Positions 1 through 7,797 are shown, numbered from the stretch's first letter. The stretch: DNA of 10,112 nucleotides from an uncultured Oscillospiraceae bacterium (GCA_900556255.1 USNZ01000020.1:1-10112); one strand, 5' to 3'. Notes: generated by a model from the letters alone, not told the origin. Numbers and translations: made by a program.

Positions 1-1991
1 AGTTTGGCGCGGGGGATCAGATCGTGGCCGACGCGGTGGTGCTTTCGGGCAGCGCGCAGGCCAATGAATCACTGCTGACCGGCGAAGCCAACCCCATCAC
101 CAAGACGGCAGGGGACGTGCTGCGCTCCGGAAGCTATCTGATGGCAGGGCGCTGCGTGGCGCGCCTGACCTGCGTCGGGGCCGACAGTTACGCCAACCGT
201 CTTACGGCTGCGGCGCAGGCCGACGGTCAGAAGGTCGCCAAGGGCGAGATGATGCGCTCGCTGGACAAGCTGATCCGCGCCATCGGCATTGCGCTGATCC
301 CTGTGGGCGCGGCGCTTTTGTATAAGCAGCACTGGGTGCTGGAATTGAGTATGCGCAGCAGCGTTGAAAGCACGGTGGCGGCGCTGATCGGCATGATACC
401 CGAGGGGCTGTACCTGCTGACCAGCGTGGCGCTGGCCGTAGGCATGATGCGTCTGGCCGGGCGGCGGGTGCTGACGCAGGATATGAACTGCATCGAAACG
501 CTGGCGCGGGTGGATATCCTGTGCGTGGATAAGACAGGTACCATCACCGAGCCGACCATGCAGGCGGGCGAACCGATCCCGCTGGCAGACTGCCCCGATC
601 TGGGCGATGTGCTGTGCAGCTGCTACGCGGGGGATATCCCCGACAACGACACAGGCCGCGCCCTGCAAAAGGCGTATGGGCAGGGCCGTCCCCGCTGGGC
701 GGTGGGGCAGACGATCCCCTTTAACACGGCCTACAAATACAGTGCCAAATATCTGCAGGGCTGGGGCATGTGTGTGGTGGGCGCACCTGACGTGCTGGCA
801 GGGGCGCGCAGTGCCGAGTTTGCCCCGCAGCTGACCGCCCTGCTGGATACCGGCTGCCGCGTACTGCTGTTGGCGCGGTACGACGGCACACTGGCCCCGG
901 GCGACAAGCCCGACGCCGAACGGCTGCAATTTCTGGCTTTGCTGCCGCTGCAAAACCCCATCCGCGCCAACGCCCCCAAGACGTTTGCCTACTTTGCCAA
1001 GCAGGGTGTGCAGGTCAAGGTGATTTCGGGCGACGACCCGCGCGCGGTCAGCCGTGTGGCGGCGCAGGCGGGCATTGCAGGGGCGGAAAACTGGGTGGAT
1101 GCCTCGCAGCTGCAAAACGACCGTGAACTGGCAAAAGCGGCCGAACAGATGACGGTATTTGGCCGCGTGACCCCTGAGCAGAAACGCAAGCTGGTACACG
1201 CGCTGCAGGCGCAGCACCACACGGTAGCTATGACGGGCGACGGTGTCAATGACGTACTGGCGCTAAAAGATGCCGATTGCGGCATTGCCATGGCCAGCGG
1301 CGCACAGGCTGCCACGCAGGTGGCGCAGCTGGTTTTGCTGGATTCGGATTTCGGTGCCCTGCCCGCCGTTGTGGGGGAGGGACGCCGTGTCATCAATAAC
1401 ATACAGCGCTCGGCCTCGCTGTTTCTGGTCAAAAATATCTTTTCGCTGCTGCTCAGCGTGGTGGCGCTCTGCCTGCCGCTGGCGTATCCCTTCAAGCCGC
1501 TGCAGCTTTCGCTGGTGTCGTCGGTAACTATCGGTATACCGTCCTTTATTTTGGCGTTGGAGCCAAACCGAGAGCTGGTGCGCGGGCGCTTTTTGCGCAA
1601 TGTGCTGCGCGCGGCTATGCCCGGCGGGCTTACGGATTTTCTGCTGGTGTTCTGCGCAATGGGCTTCGGCTTTGCGTTTGATCTGCCCGCCGATACGGTG
1701 GGAACCATCTGTACGATGGTTGTGCTCACGGTGGGTATCAGTGTGCTGTGGGGCGTCTGCCGCCCCTTTACGACGTGGCATTGGGTGCTGTGGGGCAGCT
1801 GCGCGGTGCTGGGCTACGGCGGCGCGGTGCTGGTGGCACCGTGGCTGGATCTTGTCTGGCTCGACCTCGGCGGCAGTCTGGTGCTGCTGGTACTGCTTGC
1901 CCTTGTGCCGCCCACGCTGTACGTCATGACCCTGGCGGGGGACAGGCTGCGCAGCACCGCCGTGGAGGTTATACAAAAAATACGGCAGTAA
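1..1991 (+). CDS. Cation-transporting P-type ATPase (E1-E2, HAD-type), 5' end missing
   Basis: Membrane pump that couples ATP hydrolysis, through a phospho-aspartate intermediate, to cation movement. The reading frame is open from base 3, where the codons already read FGAGDQIVADAVV, part of the actuator domain; the GTG at 24 is therefore not a start and the gene begins upstream. Visible in order: actuator TGE (78-86), PEGL in TM4 (399-410), phosphorylation motif DKTGT (528-542), nucleotide-binding domain with a GAPD motif near 780, a GDDP motif near 1029, hinge TGDGVND (1233-1253), then about six C-terminal membrane segments ending in RQ-stop. About 662 residues are present; roughly 120-130 are missing if the family length is near 780. 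The TM4/DKTGT style resembles the streptococcal Exp7-type ATPases. The ion is uncertain: the TM6 position that is Asp in SERCA-type calcium pumps is Ile here. The family call is sure; the substrate is not. Confidence 0.95.
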   Translation, partial: FGAGDQIVADAVVLSGSAQANESLLTGEANPITKTAGDVLRSGSYLMAGRCVARLTCVGADSYANRLTAAAQADGQKVAKGEMMRSLDKLIRAIGIALIPVGAALLYKQHWVLELSMRSSVESTVAALIGMIPEGLYLLTSVALAVGMMRLAGRRVLTQDMNCIETLARVDILCVDKTGTITEPTMQAGEPIPLADCPDLGDVLCSCYAGDIPDNDTGRALQKAYGQGRPRWAVGQTIPFNTAYKYSAKYLQGWGMCVVGAPDVLAGARSAEFAPQLTALLDTGCRVLLLARYDGTLAPGDKPDAERLQFLALLPLQNPIRANAPKTFAYFAKQGVQVKVISGDDPRAVSRVAAQAGIAGAENWVDASQLQNDRELAKAAEQMTVFGRVTPEQKRKLVHALQAQHHTVAMTGDGVNDVLALKDADCGIAMASGAQAATQVAQLVLLDSDFGALPAVVGEGRRVINNIQRSASLFLVKNIFSLLLSVVALCLPLAYPFKPLQLSLVSSVTIGIPSFILALEPNRELVRGRFLRNVLRAAMPGGLTDFLLVFCAMGFGFAFDLPADTVGTICTMVVLTVGISVLWGVCRPFTTWHWVLWGSCAVLGYGGAVLVAPWLDLVWLDLGGSLVLLVLLALVPPTLYVMTLAGDRLRSTAVEVIQKIRQ

Positions 1992-2000
1992 TCAAAACAA

Positions 2001-2040
2001 AAGCACCGCACAGCCTTTTGACTGTGCGGTGCTTTCCTTT
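2001..2040. terminator. Bidirectional intrinsic terminator between convergent genes
   Basis: A perfect 13-bp stem pairs 2001-2013 with 2022-2034 around an 8-base loop. On the plus strand it is followed by TCCTTT; on the minus strand the RNA continues as a U-rich run (TTTTGTTTT, from the A-rich bases 1992-2002). It lies 9 bases after the ATPase stop and 17 bases beyond the stop of the oppositely oriented DUF1846 gene, so it can end both transcripts. The minus-strand U tract is the better of the two. Confidence 0.9.
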
Positions 2041-2057
2041 ATGCCCAAAACGGGCGG

Positions 2058-3551
2058 TTATTTTTTGTGGTACTTGCGGTCCTCTTCCTCGTACACGGGG
2101 TCGCAGGTCAGGTACATACCCAGCTTTTTCAGCGTGTCGGTATCCACGGCGGACAGTATGACCGTAGAGTGGATGTCGCAGCCCTTCAGCTTGGGGATCT
2201 GGTGCAATGCGGTGTTGGCGGCCTCGTCGTCAGCGGCGGAGCCGGACAGCGCAATCAGAATTTCGTCGGTGTGCAGGCGGGGGTTCTTGCTGCCCAGATA
2301 GTTGGTTTTCAGTGTCTGGATCGGCTCAATGGTGTGCTGACTGACCAGATCCAGTTCCTGGTCGATGGCGGCCAGCTTCTTTAAGGCGTTCAGCAGTGCG
2401 GAGGACGCAGCACCCAGCAGGGGGCCGGTCTTGCCGGTCACAACAGTGCCGTCGGGCAGTTCGATGGCCACGGCAGGGGCACCGCCGGTGGCGGCGCTGC
2501 AGGCGTGGGCCTGTACCTCAACGGCGCGCTCGCCCACAGCCACACCGGCCTGGCTCAGCAGCATTTCCAGCTTGTAAAGCTCCTGCTGGGTGGCGTTGTC
2601 GTTGATCTTGCGGTCACACAGGCACTTGAAATACCGGCGCAAAATTTCCTTTTTGCTGGCCTCGCAGCATACGGCGTCGTCGGTGATGCAGTTGCCCGCC
2701 ATATTCACGCCCATATCGGTGGGGGAACGGTAGGGGCTTTTGCCGGCAATCAGCTCAAACATGGCGTTGACAACGGGAAAAATCTCAATGTCGCGGTTGT
2801 AGTTGACGGCGGTCTTGCCGTAAGCCTCCAGATGGAACGGGTCGATCATATTGACGTCGTTCAGGTCGGCGGTGGCGGCCTCATAAGCAAGGTTTACAGG
2901 GTGCTTCAGCGGCAGGTTCCAGATGGGGAAGGTCTCAAACTTGGCGTATCCCGCCTTGACACCGCGCTTGTACTCGTGGTACAGCTGGGACAGGCAGACC
3001 GCCATCTTGCCGCTGCCGGGGCCGGGCGCGGTAATGACCACCAGCGGGCGCTCGGTCTCGATGTACTCGTTTTTGCCGTAGCCGTCGTCGCTCACGATAT
3101 GGGCAACATCGTTGGGGTAGCCGGCAATTTTATAGTGGCGGAAGCTGCGGATGCCCACGCTGTGCAGCTTGTTTTCAAACTTTTCGACTTCGGGGTGGGC
3201 GGTGTACATCGTAATGCAGACGCTGCCCACAAACAGCCCCATGCCCTGGAATGCGTCGATCAGGCGCAGCACGTCCATGTCATAGGTGATGCCGTAGTCG
3301 CCGCGCATCTTGTTGTTGACGATGTCCTCGGCGCTGATGACCACCACGATCTCAGCCTGGCTTTTCAGCTGCAGCAGCATCTGCAGCTTGGAATCGGGCT
3401 GAAAGCCCGGCAGCACGCGGGAGGCGTGGTAGTCGTCAAACAGCTTGCCGCCAAATTCCAGATACAGCTTGTTGTCAAACTGCGTAATGCGTTCACGGAT
3501 GCACGCCGACTGTGTTTTCAAGTAGGCGTCGTTATCAAATCCCAGCTTCAT
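2058..3551 (-). CDS. DUF1846 (UPF0371) family protein
   Basis: A 497-residue protein of the DUF1846/UPF0371 family, widespread in Bacillota and Actinobacteria, without an established function that I can name. The length is normal and the gene looks intact. The opening MKLGFDNDAYL, the Asp/Asn-rich stretch ISAEDIVNNKMRGDYG (73-87) and the Gly-rich, P-loop-like GPGSGK (177-182) are visible; the last hints at nucleotide or phosphate binding, which is inference. Cysteines near 288-296 and 310-312 fall in a conserved-looking region, and the C-terminal third (about 340-480) reads as a separate alpha/beta domain. There is no signal peptide or membrane segment, so it is likely cytoplasmic. The ATG at 3551 is preceded by AAAGGAG (3557-3563) at 5 bases. 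It has its own promoter and is separated from feoAB by a terminator, so it is monocistronic. Confidence 0.93.
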   Translation of the reverse strand: MKLGFDNDAYLKTQSACIRERITQFDNKLYLEFGGKLFDDYHASRVLPGFQPDSKLQMLLQLKSQAEIVVVISAEDIVNNKMRGDYGITYDMDVLRLIDAFQGMGLFVGSVCITMYTAHPEVEKFENKLHSVGIRSFRHYKIAGYPNDVAHIVSDDGYGKNEYIETERPLVVITAPGPGSGKMAVCLSQLYHEYKRGVKAGYAKFETFPIWNLPLKHPVNLAYEAATADLNDVNMIDPFHLEAYGKTAVNYNRDIEIFPVVNAMFELIAGKSPYRSPTDMGVNMAGNCITDDAVCCEASKKEILRRYFKCLCDRKINDNATQQELYKLEMLLSQAGVAVGERAVEVQAHACSAATGGAPAVAIELPDGTVVTGKTGPLLGAASSALLNALKKLAAIDQELDLVSQHTIEPIQTLKTNYLGSKNPRLHTDEILIALSGSAADDEAANTALHQIPKLKGCDIHSTVILSAVDTDTLKKLGMYLTCDPVYEEEDRKYHKK

Positions 3552-3597
3552 AACTGCTCCTTTATTATCCTTCTGACTCCAAATTTATCTAGTTTAC

Positions 3598-3626
3598 AGT
3601 ATACCATATTGCGGGGCGGGTTACAA
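3598..3626 (-). promoter_or_regulatory. Sigma-A type promoter for the DUF1846 gene
   Basis: On the minus strand, TTGTAA (3621-3626) and TATACT (3598-3603) are separated by 17 bases, and TG sits one base upstream of the -10 (extended -10). The leader to the ATG at 3551 is about 40 bases. It lies just downstream of the feoAB terminator, as expected for an independent unit. Confidence 0.75.
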
Positions 3627-3638
3627 TGCACTGACGGC

Positions 3639-3679
3639 AAAAAAATTGCGCAAAAATGCCGAGGTCGCAGGACCTCGGC
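3639..3679 (-). terminator. Intrinsic terminator of feoAB
   Basis: A perfect 9-bp GC-rich stem (3658-3666 with 3671-3679) with a 4-base loop is followed, in minus-strand reading, by ATTTTT and then a second T7 run (3639-3645). It starts 15 bases after the feoAB stop codon at 3695. Confidence 0.9.
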
Positions 3680-3694
3680 ACAAAGCTGCCTGAA

Positions 3695-6064
3695 TTATAC
3701 AAATCCCAGCAAGGTGCCCACGGTGTGCACCAAAAACGCCACGACCCAGGCAATGCCGCATTGCAGCAGCACCACACCGGCGGCGGCGCGGGCACTGCCC
3801 AGTTCCCGCTTCACGGCGGCTACGGCGGCCACGCAGGGGGTGTACAGCAGGGTGAACACCAGGAACACCACGGCGGTAAACGGGGTGAACAGCGAGCTCA
3901 ACGCAACCTCGCTGCCCAGCAGCACAGTCAGGGTGGAAACTACGCTCTCCTTGGCGGTAAAGCCGGTAATCAGCGCGGTCGAAACCCGCCAGTCGCCAAA
4001 GCCCAGGGGCGCAAACAACGGGGCGATCCAGCTGCCCAGCATTGCCAGCAGGCTGCTGTCGGGCGTGGCGGCAACGTTCAGGCGGGCGTCAAAGGTCTGC
4101 AGGAACCAAATCAGCACGGTTGCCACAAAGATGATGGTAAAGGCTTTTTGCAAAAAGTCACGCGCTTTTTCCCAAATCAGCTGTCCCACGCTGCGCGCGG
4201 AGGGGAAGCGGTAGTTGGGCAGTTCCATAACAAAGGGCACAGGTTCGCCCTTGTACTTGGTGATTTTCAAAACCAGCGCATACAAAATGCCGCACAAAAT
4301 GCCGAACAGGTACAGCCCGATCATGACGGGGGCGCGCAGTGCGGGGGCAAAGAAGGCGGCGGTAAACATGCCGTAGATGGGCAGCTTGGCCGAGCAGCTC
4401 ATAAACGGTGTCAGCAGAATGGTCATCTTGCGGTCGCGGTCGCTGGACAGGGTGCGGGTGGCCATGATGGCGGGCACCGAGCAGCCGAAACCGATCAGCA
4501 TCGGCACAAAGCTGCGGCCCGAAAGCCCAATGCGGCGCAGCAGCTGATCCATTACAAAGGCCACGCGCGCCATGTAGCCGGTATCCTCTAAAATAGAAAG
4601 GAAGAAGAACAGCGTCACGATGATGGGCAAAAAGCTCAAAACACTGCCCACACCCGCAAAAATGCCGTCAATGACCAGACTGTGTACTACGGGGTTGATG
4701 CCGTAGGCGGTCAAGGCTTTGTCTGTAAGCGCTGTCAGCGTGTCAATGCCAAGGGTCAAAAGATCGGAAAGCGCCTCGCCGATAACGCCGAAGGTCAGCC
4801 AGAACACCAGCGCCATAATGCCGATAAAGCAGGGCAGGGCGGTGTACTTGCCTGTCAGCACACGGTCAATGGCCACGCTGCGCTTGTGCTCGCGGCTTTC
4901 GCCGGGGCGCACAACGGTCTTTGCGCACAGACGCTCGATAAAGCTGAAACGCATATCGGCCAGCGCCGCCTCACGGTCCAGGCCGGTCTCGTTTTCCAGC
5001 TCGGCAATGGTATGGCCCAGCATCTCGGTCTCGTTGGCGTCCAGATCCAGTGCTTTTTCGATCAGGGGGTCGCCCTCCACCAGCTTGGTGGCGGCAAAGC
5101 GGGCGGGCAGCCCTGCGCGCTGGGCGTGATCCTCGATCAGATGGTTGACGGCATGGATGCAGCGGTGCACAGCGCCGTCGCGCCCGTCGGCGGCATCGCA
5201 GAAGTCGATGCGTCCGGGACATTCGCGGTGGCGGGCAACGTGCAGGGCGTGCTCGACCAATTCGTCAATGCCCTCGTTCTTGGCGGCGGAGATGGGCACC
5301 ACGGGCACGCCCAGCAGGTCCTCCAGCTCGTTGACCATAACGGTGCCGCCGTTGGCACGTACCTCGTCCATCATGTTCAGCGCTAGCACCATCGGGATGC
5401 CTAGTTCCATCAGCTGCATGGTCAGGTAGAGATTGCGCTCAATGTTGGTCGCATCTACGATGTTTATAATGCCATCGGGGTGGGTGTTCAGCAAAAAGTC
5501 GCGGGTGACGATCTCCTCACTGGAATAGGGCGAAAGCGAGTAGATGCCCGGCAAGTCGGTTACAACAGCCTCGCTGTGGCCGCGAATCGTGCCGTCCTTG
5601 CGGTCAACTGTCACACCGGGAAAGTTGCCGACGTGCTGGTTCGAGCCGGTCAGTTGGTTGAACAGCGTGGTTTTGCCGCAGTTCTGGTTGCCGGCCAGGG
5701 CAAATTTCAGCGGCTGACCCTTGGCAATTACGGCGCCGTTCTTGCGGTCGTGGTAGCTGGGGGCCTTGCGCAGCTCACCCACACCGGGGTGGGGCACGGG
5801 GGCGTGGCGTCGCTCGTCACGGGCGGCGCGGTCGGTTTCATGCACATTTTCCACTTCGATTTTGGCGGCGTCCGCCAGGCGCAGGGTAAGCTCATACCCG
5901 CGCAGTTCCAGTTCAATGGGGTCGCCCATGGGGGCAACCTTGCGCAGGGTCACCTCGGTGCCGGGGGTAAGCCCCATATCCAACAGGTGATGGCGTAATT
6001 CGCCCTCACCGCCGATGGTTCGCAGGATCGCATCCTGACCGATTTTCAATTCATCCAGTGTCAT
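3695..6064 (-). CDS. feoB: FeoA-FeoB fusion, ferrous iron transporter
   Basis: Fe(II) uptake permease of the cytoplasmic membrane with the small accessory protein FeoA fused at its N terminus; 789 residues. Residues 1-75 form the SH3-like FeoA domain, 76-117 a charged linker, and 118-280 the G-protein domain with G1 GNQNCGKT (125-132), G2 GVTVD (150-154), G3 DLPG (170-173), G4 NMMD (230-233) and G5 SAAKN (259-263). A helical region follows, then the membrane core from about 405, with GFGCSVPA (525-532), SCSAKLPIY (556-564), ESVVSTL (706-712) and YTPCVAA (741-747), the Cys-containing motifs typical of FeoB. G1 differs from the E. coli GNPNSGKT at two positions. The ATG at 6064 is chosen because AGAGGGA lies 6 bases upstream and FeoA homology begins there; the frame stays open to 6166 but that stretch holds the promoter. 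No separate feoA or feoC is seen. Confidence 0.97.
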   Translation of the reverse strand: MTLDELKIGQDAILRTIGGEGELRHHLLDMGLTPGTEVTLRKVAPMGDPIELELRGYELTLRLADAAKIEVENVHETDRAARDERRHAPVPHPGVGELRKAPSYHDRKNGAVIAKGQPLKFALAGNQNCGKTTLFNQLTGSNQHVGNFPGVTVDRKDGTIRGHSEAVVTDLPGIYSLSPYSSEEIVTRDFLLNTHPDGIINIVDATNIERNLYLTMQLMELGIPMVLALNMMDEVRANGGTVMVNELEDLLGVPVVPISAAKNEGIDELVEHALHVARHRECPGRIDFCDAADGRDGAVHRCIHAVNHLIEDHAQRAGLPARFAATKLVEGDPLIEKALDLDANETEMLGHTIAELENETGLDREAALADMRFSFIERLCAKTVVRPGESREHKRSVAIDRVLTGKYTALPCFIGIMALVFWLTFGVIGEALSDLLTLGIDTLTALTDKALTAYGINPVVHSLVIDGIFAGVGSVLSFLPIIVTLFFFLSILEDTGYMARVAFVMDQLLRRIGLSGRSFVPMLIGFGCSVPAIMATRTLSSDRDRKMTILLTPFMSCSAKLPIYGMFTAAFFAPALRAPVMIGLYLFGILCGILYALVLKITKYKGEPVPFVMELPNYRFPSARSVGQLIWEKARDFLQKAFTIIFVATVLIWFLQTFDARLNVAATPDSSLLAMLGSWIAPLFAPLGFGDWRVSTALITGFTAKESVVSTLTVLLGSEVALSSLFTPFTAVVFLVFTLLYTPCVAAVAAVKRELGSARAAAGVVLLQCGIAWVVAFLVHTVGTLLGFV

Positions 6065-6070
6065 ACTAAT

Positions 6071-6077
6071 TCCCTCT
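6071..6077 (-). promoter_or_regulatory. Ribosome binding site fixing the feoAB start
   Basis: AGAGGGA on the minus strand, 6 bases before the ATG at 6064. It decides between this start and upstream in-frame ATGs, which would place codons inside the promoter. Confidence 0.75.
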
Positions 6078-6101
6078 GATTTACCATGGATTTCCAGAAA
6101 A

Positions 6102-6130
6102 AGTATAGCACGCTCCATGCTGTATGGCAA
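6102..6130 (-). promoter_or_regulatory. Sigma-A type promoter for feoAB
   Basis: On the minus strand, TTGCCA (6125-6130), a 17-base spacer and TATACT (6102-6107). The expected transcript start is near 6095, giving a leader of about 30 bases, too short for a riboswitch. A near-palindrome fills the spacer (6104-6124). Confidence 0.75.
6104..6124. promoter_or_regulatory. Operator-like inverted repeat inside the feoAB promoter
   Basis: TATAGCA, 7 bases, TGCTGTA: two 7-base arms with one mismatch. The repeat exactly occupies the spacer and enters the -10 hexamer, where a bound repressor would block RNA polymerase. It does not match the Fur, DtxR/IdeR or MntR consensus as I know them, so the regulator is unknown. 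Iron-dependent control is inferred only from the gene. Confidence 0.4.
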
Positions 6131-6156
6131 GAGCCGAAGCGGCATATTTTTCCCGC

Positions 6157-6201
6157 AAAATTGCACAAAAACCGACCTGCCCGAACAAGGGGCAGGTCGG
6201 T
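6157..6201 (-). terminator. Intrinsic terminator of the three-gene J-domain operon
   Basis: A perfect 12-bp stem (6171-6182 with 6190-6201) with a 7-base loop is followed on the minus strand by TTTTGTGCAATTTT. It lies about 20 bases after the stop of the J-domain gene and upstream of the feoAB promoter, separating the two units. Confidence 0.9.
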
Positions 6202-6220
6202 AATAGTTTGGAAAATCATA

Positions 6221-6943
6221 TCAGCAGATAAAGAATCCGCCGCGGCCGCCGCAGCAGCACATGCTCATGATATTACACAGCAAAAGGTACATCCAGAACG
6301 ACAGGCAGAATCTTCCCGGTGCGCCGCTGGGTTGGGCGTAAGGCTGCTGGTAACCGGTGTAATCGCGACCGGGGCGCTGTAATTGATCCAGCAGATTCTG
6401 GTAGGCGTAGTTGTTGGGCTGCATCGAAACGGCCGTGCGGGCCTCCTCCTGCGCGCGGATGTTGTTGCCAAGGCCCTGATGCGCCAAAGCGGCATAGTAA
6501 TGCCACTGTGCCGTGCGCTCGGCGGCGGAAATGCCGTTCAGGGTGTTCAGGGCTTCCTCGTAAAAGCCGCTGCGGATATAGTTTGCCGCTGCGCGCAGCT
6601 CGCCGCTTTCCTGCCCGGAGGTATAGGTCTGCTGGCCGGAGCTGCTGTAAAAGCCAAAACCGAACGGCCCGTAGGCAAAGCCGCTGAACGGCTCCTGATA
6701 GTCGTAGCCGCTTTGGCGGGAATAGCTGCCGTAGCTGCTTTGGCTGTAACTTTGCCCGCCGCCCTGTTTGCGGCGCATAATTTCGCTGTAAGCGGCCTGT
6801 ACTTCCTTAAAGTGCTCCTCGGCGTCGGGGTCGTCGGGGTGCAGGTCGGGGTGATACTGCTTGCACTTTTGGCGGTAGGCTTTTTTCAGGGTCTCGTCAT
6901 CGGCACCGGGGGTGATGCCCAGTACGCTGTATGGATCGGTCAT
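6221..6943 (-). CDS. J-domain (DnaJ-like) protein with TPR-like region and Cys-rich tail
   Basis: A 240-residue Hsp70 co-chaperone-type protein; it lacks the Cys-repeat zinc domain of true DnaJ, so it should not be called dnaJ. The J domain spans residues 3-62 with HPD at 31-33, the motif that stimulates DnaK ATPase. Residues 63-108 are a Gly/Ser/Tyr/Phe-rich low-complexity linker. Residues 113-187 read as TPR-like helices (pattern around YYEEAL and [13 protein letters not shown]). Residues 188-210 are Gln/Pro/Tyr-rich, and the tail (211-240) is hydrophobic with CCC and a final Cys, a possible membrane anchor or metal/lipid site. The start at 6943 is chosen because homology begins there and AGAGGGA lies 8 bases upstream (6952-6958); its ATG overlaps the stop of the DUF5685 gene (ATGA), indicating translational coupling. 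It is the last gene of the operon. The client is unknown. Confidence 0.92.
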   Translation of the reverse strand: MTDPYSVLGITPGADDETLKKAYRQKCKQYHPDLHPDDPDAEEHFKEVQAAYSEIMRRKQGGGQSYSQSSYGSYSRQSGYDYQEPFSGFAYGPFGFGFYSSSGQQTYTSGQESGELRAAANYIRSGFYEEALNTLNGISAAERTAQWHYYAALAHQGLGNNIRAQEEARTAVSMQPNNYAYQNLLDQLQRPGRDYTGYQQPYAQPSGAPGRFCLSFWMYLLLCNIMSMCCCGGRGGFFIC

Positions 6944-7791
6944 CGGGTACGTCCCTCTCTGCGTTTTCTCAGCGGTGCGTAAAGGCTCCACACACCGGCG
7001 TAGATGGTGTTATACAAAAGCTGCCCCTCAGGGGTTTCCTTTAAGATGGGCAGGGTTTCAAACTGTCTGGCGCATTGCCCCATCTGCTGGGTCAGCAGGT
7101 CGTGGCAGCGCTGCTCATACTCGGCGGGGGGCAGGGTGTCTGCCAGCTGCTGCAGTGCGTTAAAGCGGCCGTGCCTGCGGTCCTTATCCAGGTCGTCGTA
7201 GGCGTCCATCAGGTAGATGAAGCCGCCCAGACCCTGCCCCATGCCGCAAAGCACCTGCCGCCATTCGTCATCGCGGCAGGCAAAGATCTCGCCCAACAGC
7301 GTGCCGAAGGTGCGGCACAGGGCGTCCAAATCGTGGCTGTCAGCCCCCTCCAGGCGGTTCAGGGTGTCCAGCCCGCTGACAACAGCGCGGTACTGGCGGG
7401 GGTGGCGGCGCTCAATATCGGGCAAAAACGGCTGCAGCTGCTCGGCCCGGCGTCGGCTGCTTTGGCGGCGGTCGTCCTGCCAGTCGTCCAGATAATTGTA
7501 GTAGGCCAAAAGCACCGTCATATCTGCGGCATAGTCTATAAAGGTATTGTCGGCGCGCGGGCGGGGCTTGACGGGGTGCGGCGGGCAGCGTCCCGTGCTG
7601 AATTTTGTTTCGGGGTCATACAGGGCACTCAGCAGCAGGGCGGCAAAGGTCATGTCATAGCTTAAAGCCAGCTGGGCAGCCGAGCCATAGCGCTTGCCCA
7701 GGGTGCGGCAAAGCCCGCAGTAATAGGCCTGGTAGCAGTCCAGCGCGGCCTTGTCCAGACCCTTGCGATAGATGGTAACATAGCCGAACAT
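6940..7791 (-). CDS. DUF5685 family protein
   Basis: A 283-residue protein that I place in DUF5685 from its opening MFGYV, the [12 protein letters not shown] motif (25-36) and its general pattern; function unknown. It is predicted all-helical, with no clear signal peptide. Cysteines 25 and 28 form a CxxC, and C69 with H72 form a CPPH motif, together a possible metal site. Two Asp-rich stretches, LDDWQDD (101-107) and [11 protein letters not shown] (194-204), the latter followed by RRHGRF, recall the Mg-diphosphate motifs of squalene/phytoene synthases; this is inference. The ribosome site is weak (AAAAGAG about 10 bases upstream), and the gene starts 6 bases after the stop of the zinc-ribbon gene, so it is probably translated by coupling. 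It overlaps the J-domain gene by 4 bases. Confidence 0.85.
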   Translation of the reverse strand: MFGYVTIYRKGLDKAALDCYQAYYCGLCRTLGKRYGSAAQLALSYDMTFAALLLSALYDPETKFSTGRCPPHPVKPRPRADNTFIDYAADMTVLLAYYNYLDDWQDDRRQSSRRRAEQLQPFLPDIERRHPRQYRAVVSGLDTLNRLEGADSHDLDALCRTFGTLLGEIFACRDDEWRQVLCGMGQGLGGFIYLMDAYDDLDKDRRHGRFNALQQLADTLPPAEYEQRCHDLLTQQMGQCARQFETLPILKETPEGQLLYNTIYAGVWSLYAPLRKRREGRTR

Positions 7792-7797
7792 AATGCG

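Noticed and set aside
69..1220. Minus-strand open frame of 383 codons
   Set aside because: Antisense to the P-type ATPase, whose motifs are unambiguous; the product is His/Arg/Gln-rich and resembles no family.
2505..4214. Plus-strand open frame of 569 codons
   Set aside because: It lies antisense to the DUF1846 gene and the end of feoAB, crosses a promoter and a terminator, and its translation is low-complexity (Val/Ala/Gly/His-rich) without recognisable domains. It is a by-product of GC-rich codon use on the other strand.
3656..4591. Plus-strand open frame of 311 codons
   Set aside because: Starts in the feoAB terminator and runs antisense to feoAB; Gly/His/Gln-rich without domain signs.
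4682..5386. Plus-strand open frame of 234 codons
   Set aside because: Antisense shadow of the FeoB G domain and helical region.
6065..6101. Riboswitch or Fur-type box in the feoAB leader
   Set aside because: The leader is only about 30 bases and I find no GATAAT-type repeats or recognised metal-sensing RNA structure.
6065..6166. N-terminal extension of FeoAB to an upstream ATG
   Set aside because: The 34 extra codons cover the -10, the -35 and the ribosome site, and FeoA homology starts only at 6064.
6944..6991. N-terminal extension of the J-domain protein by 16 codons
   Set aside because: The J domain begins right at the ATG at 6943, which has its own ribosome site and an ATGA overlap with the previous gene.
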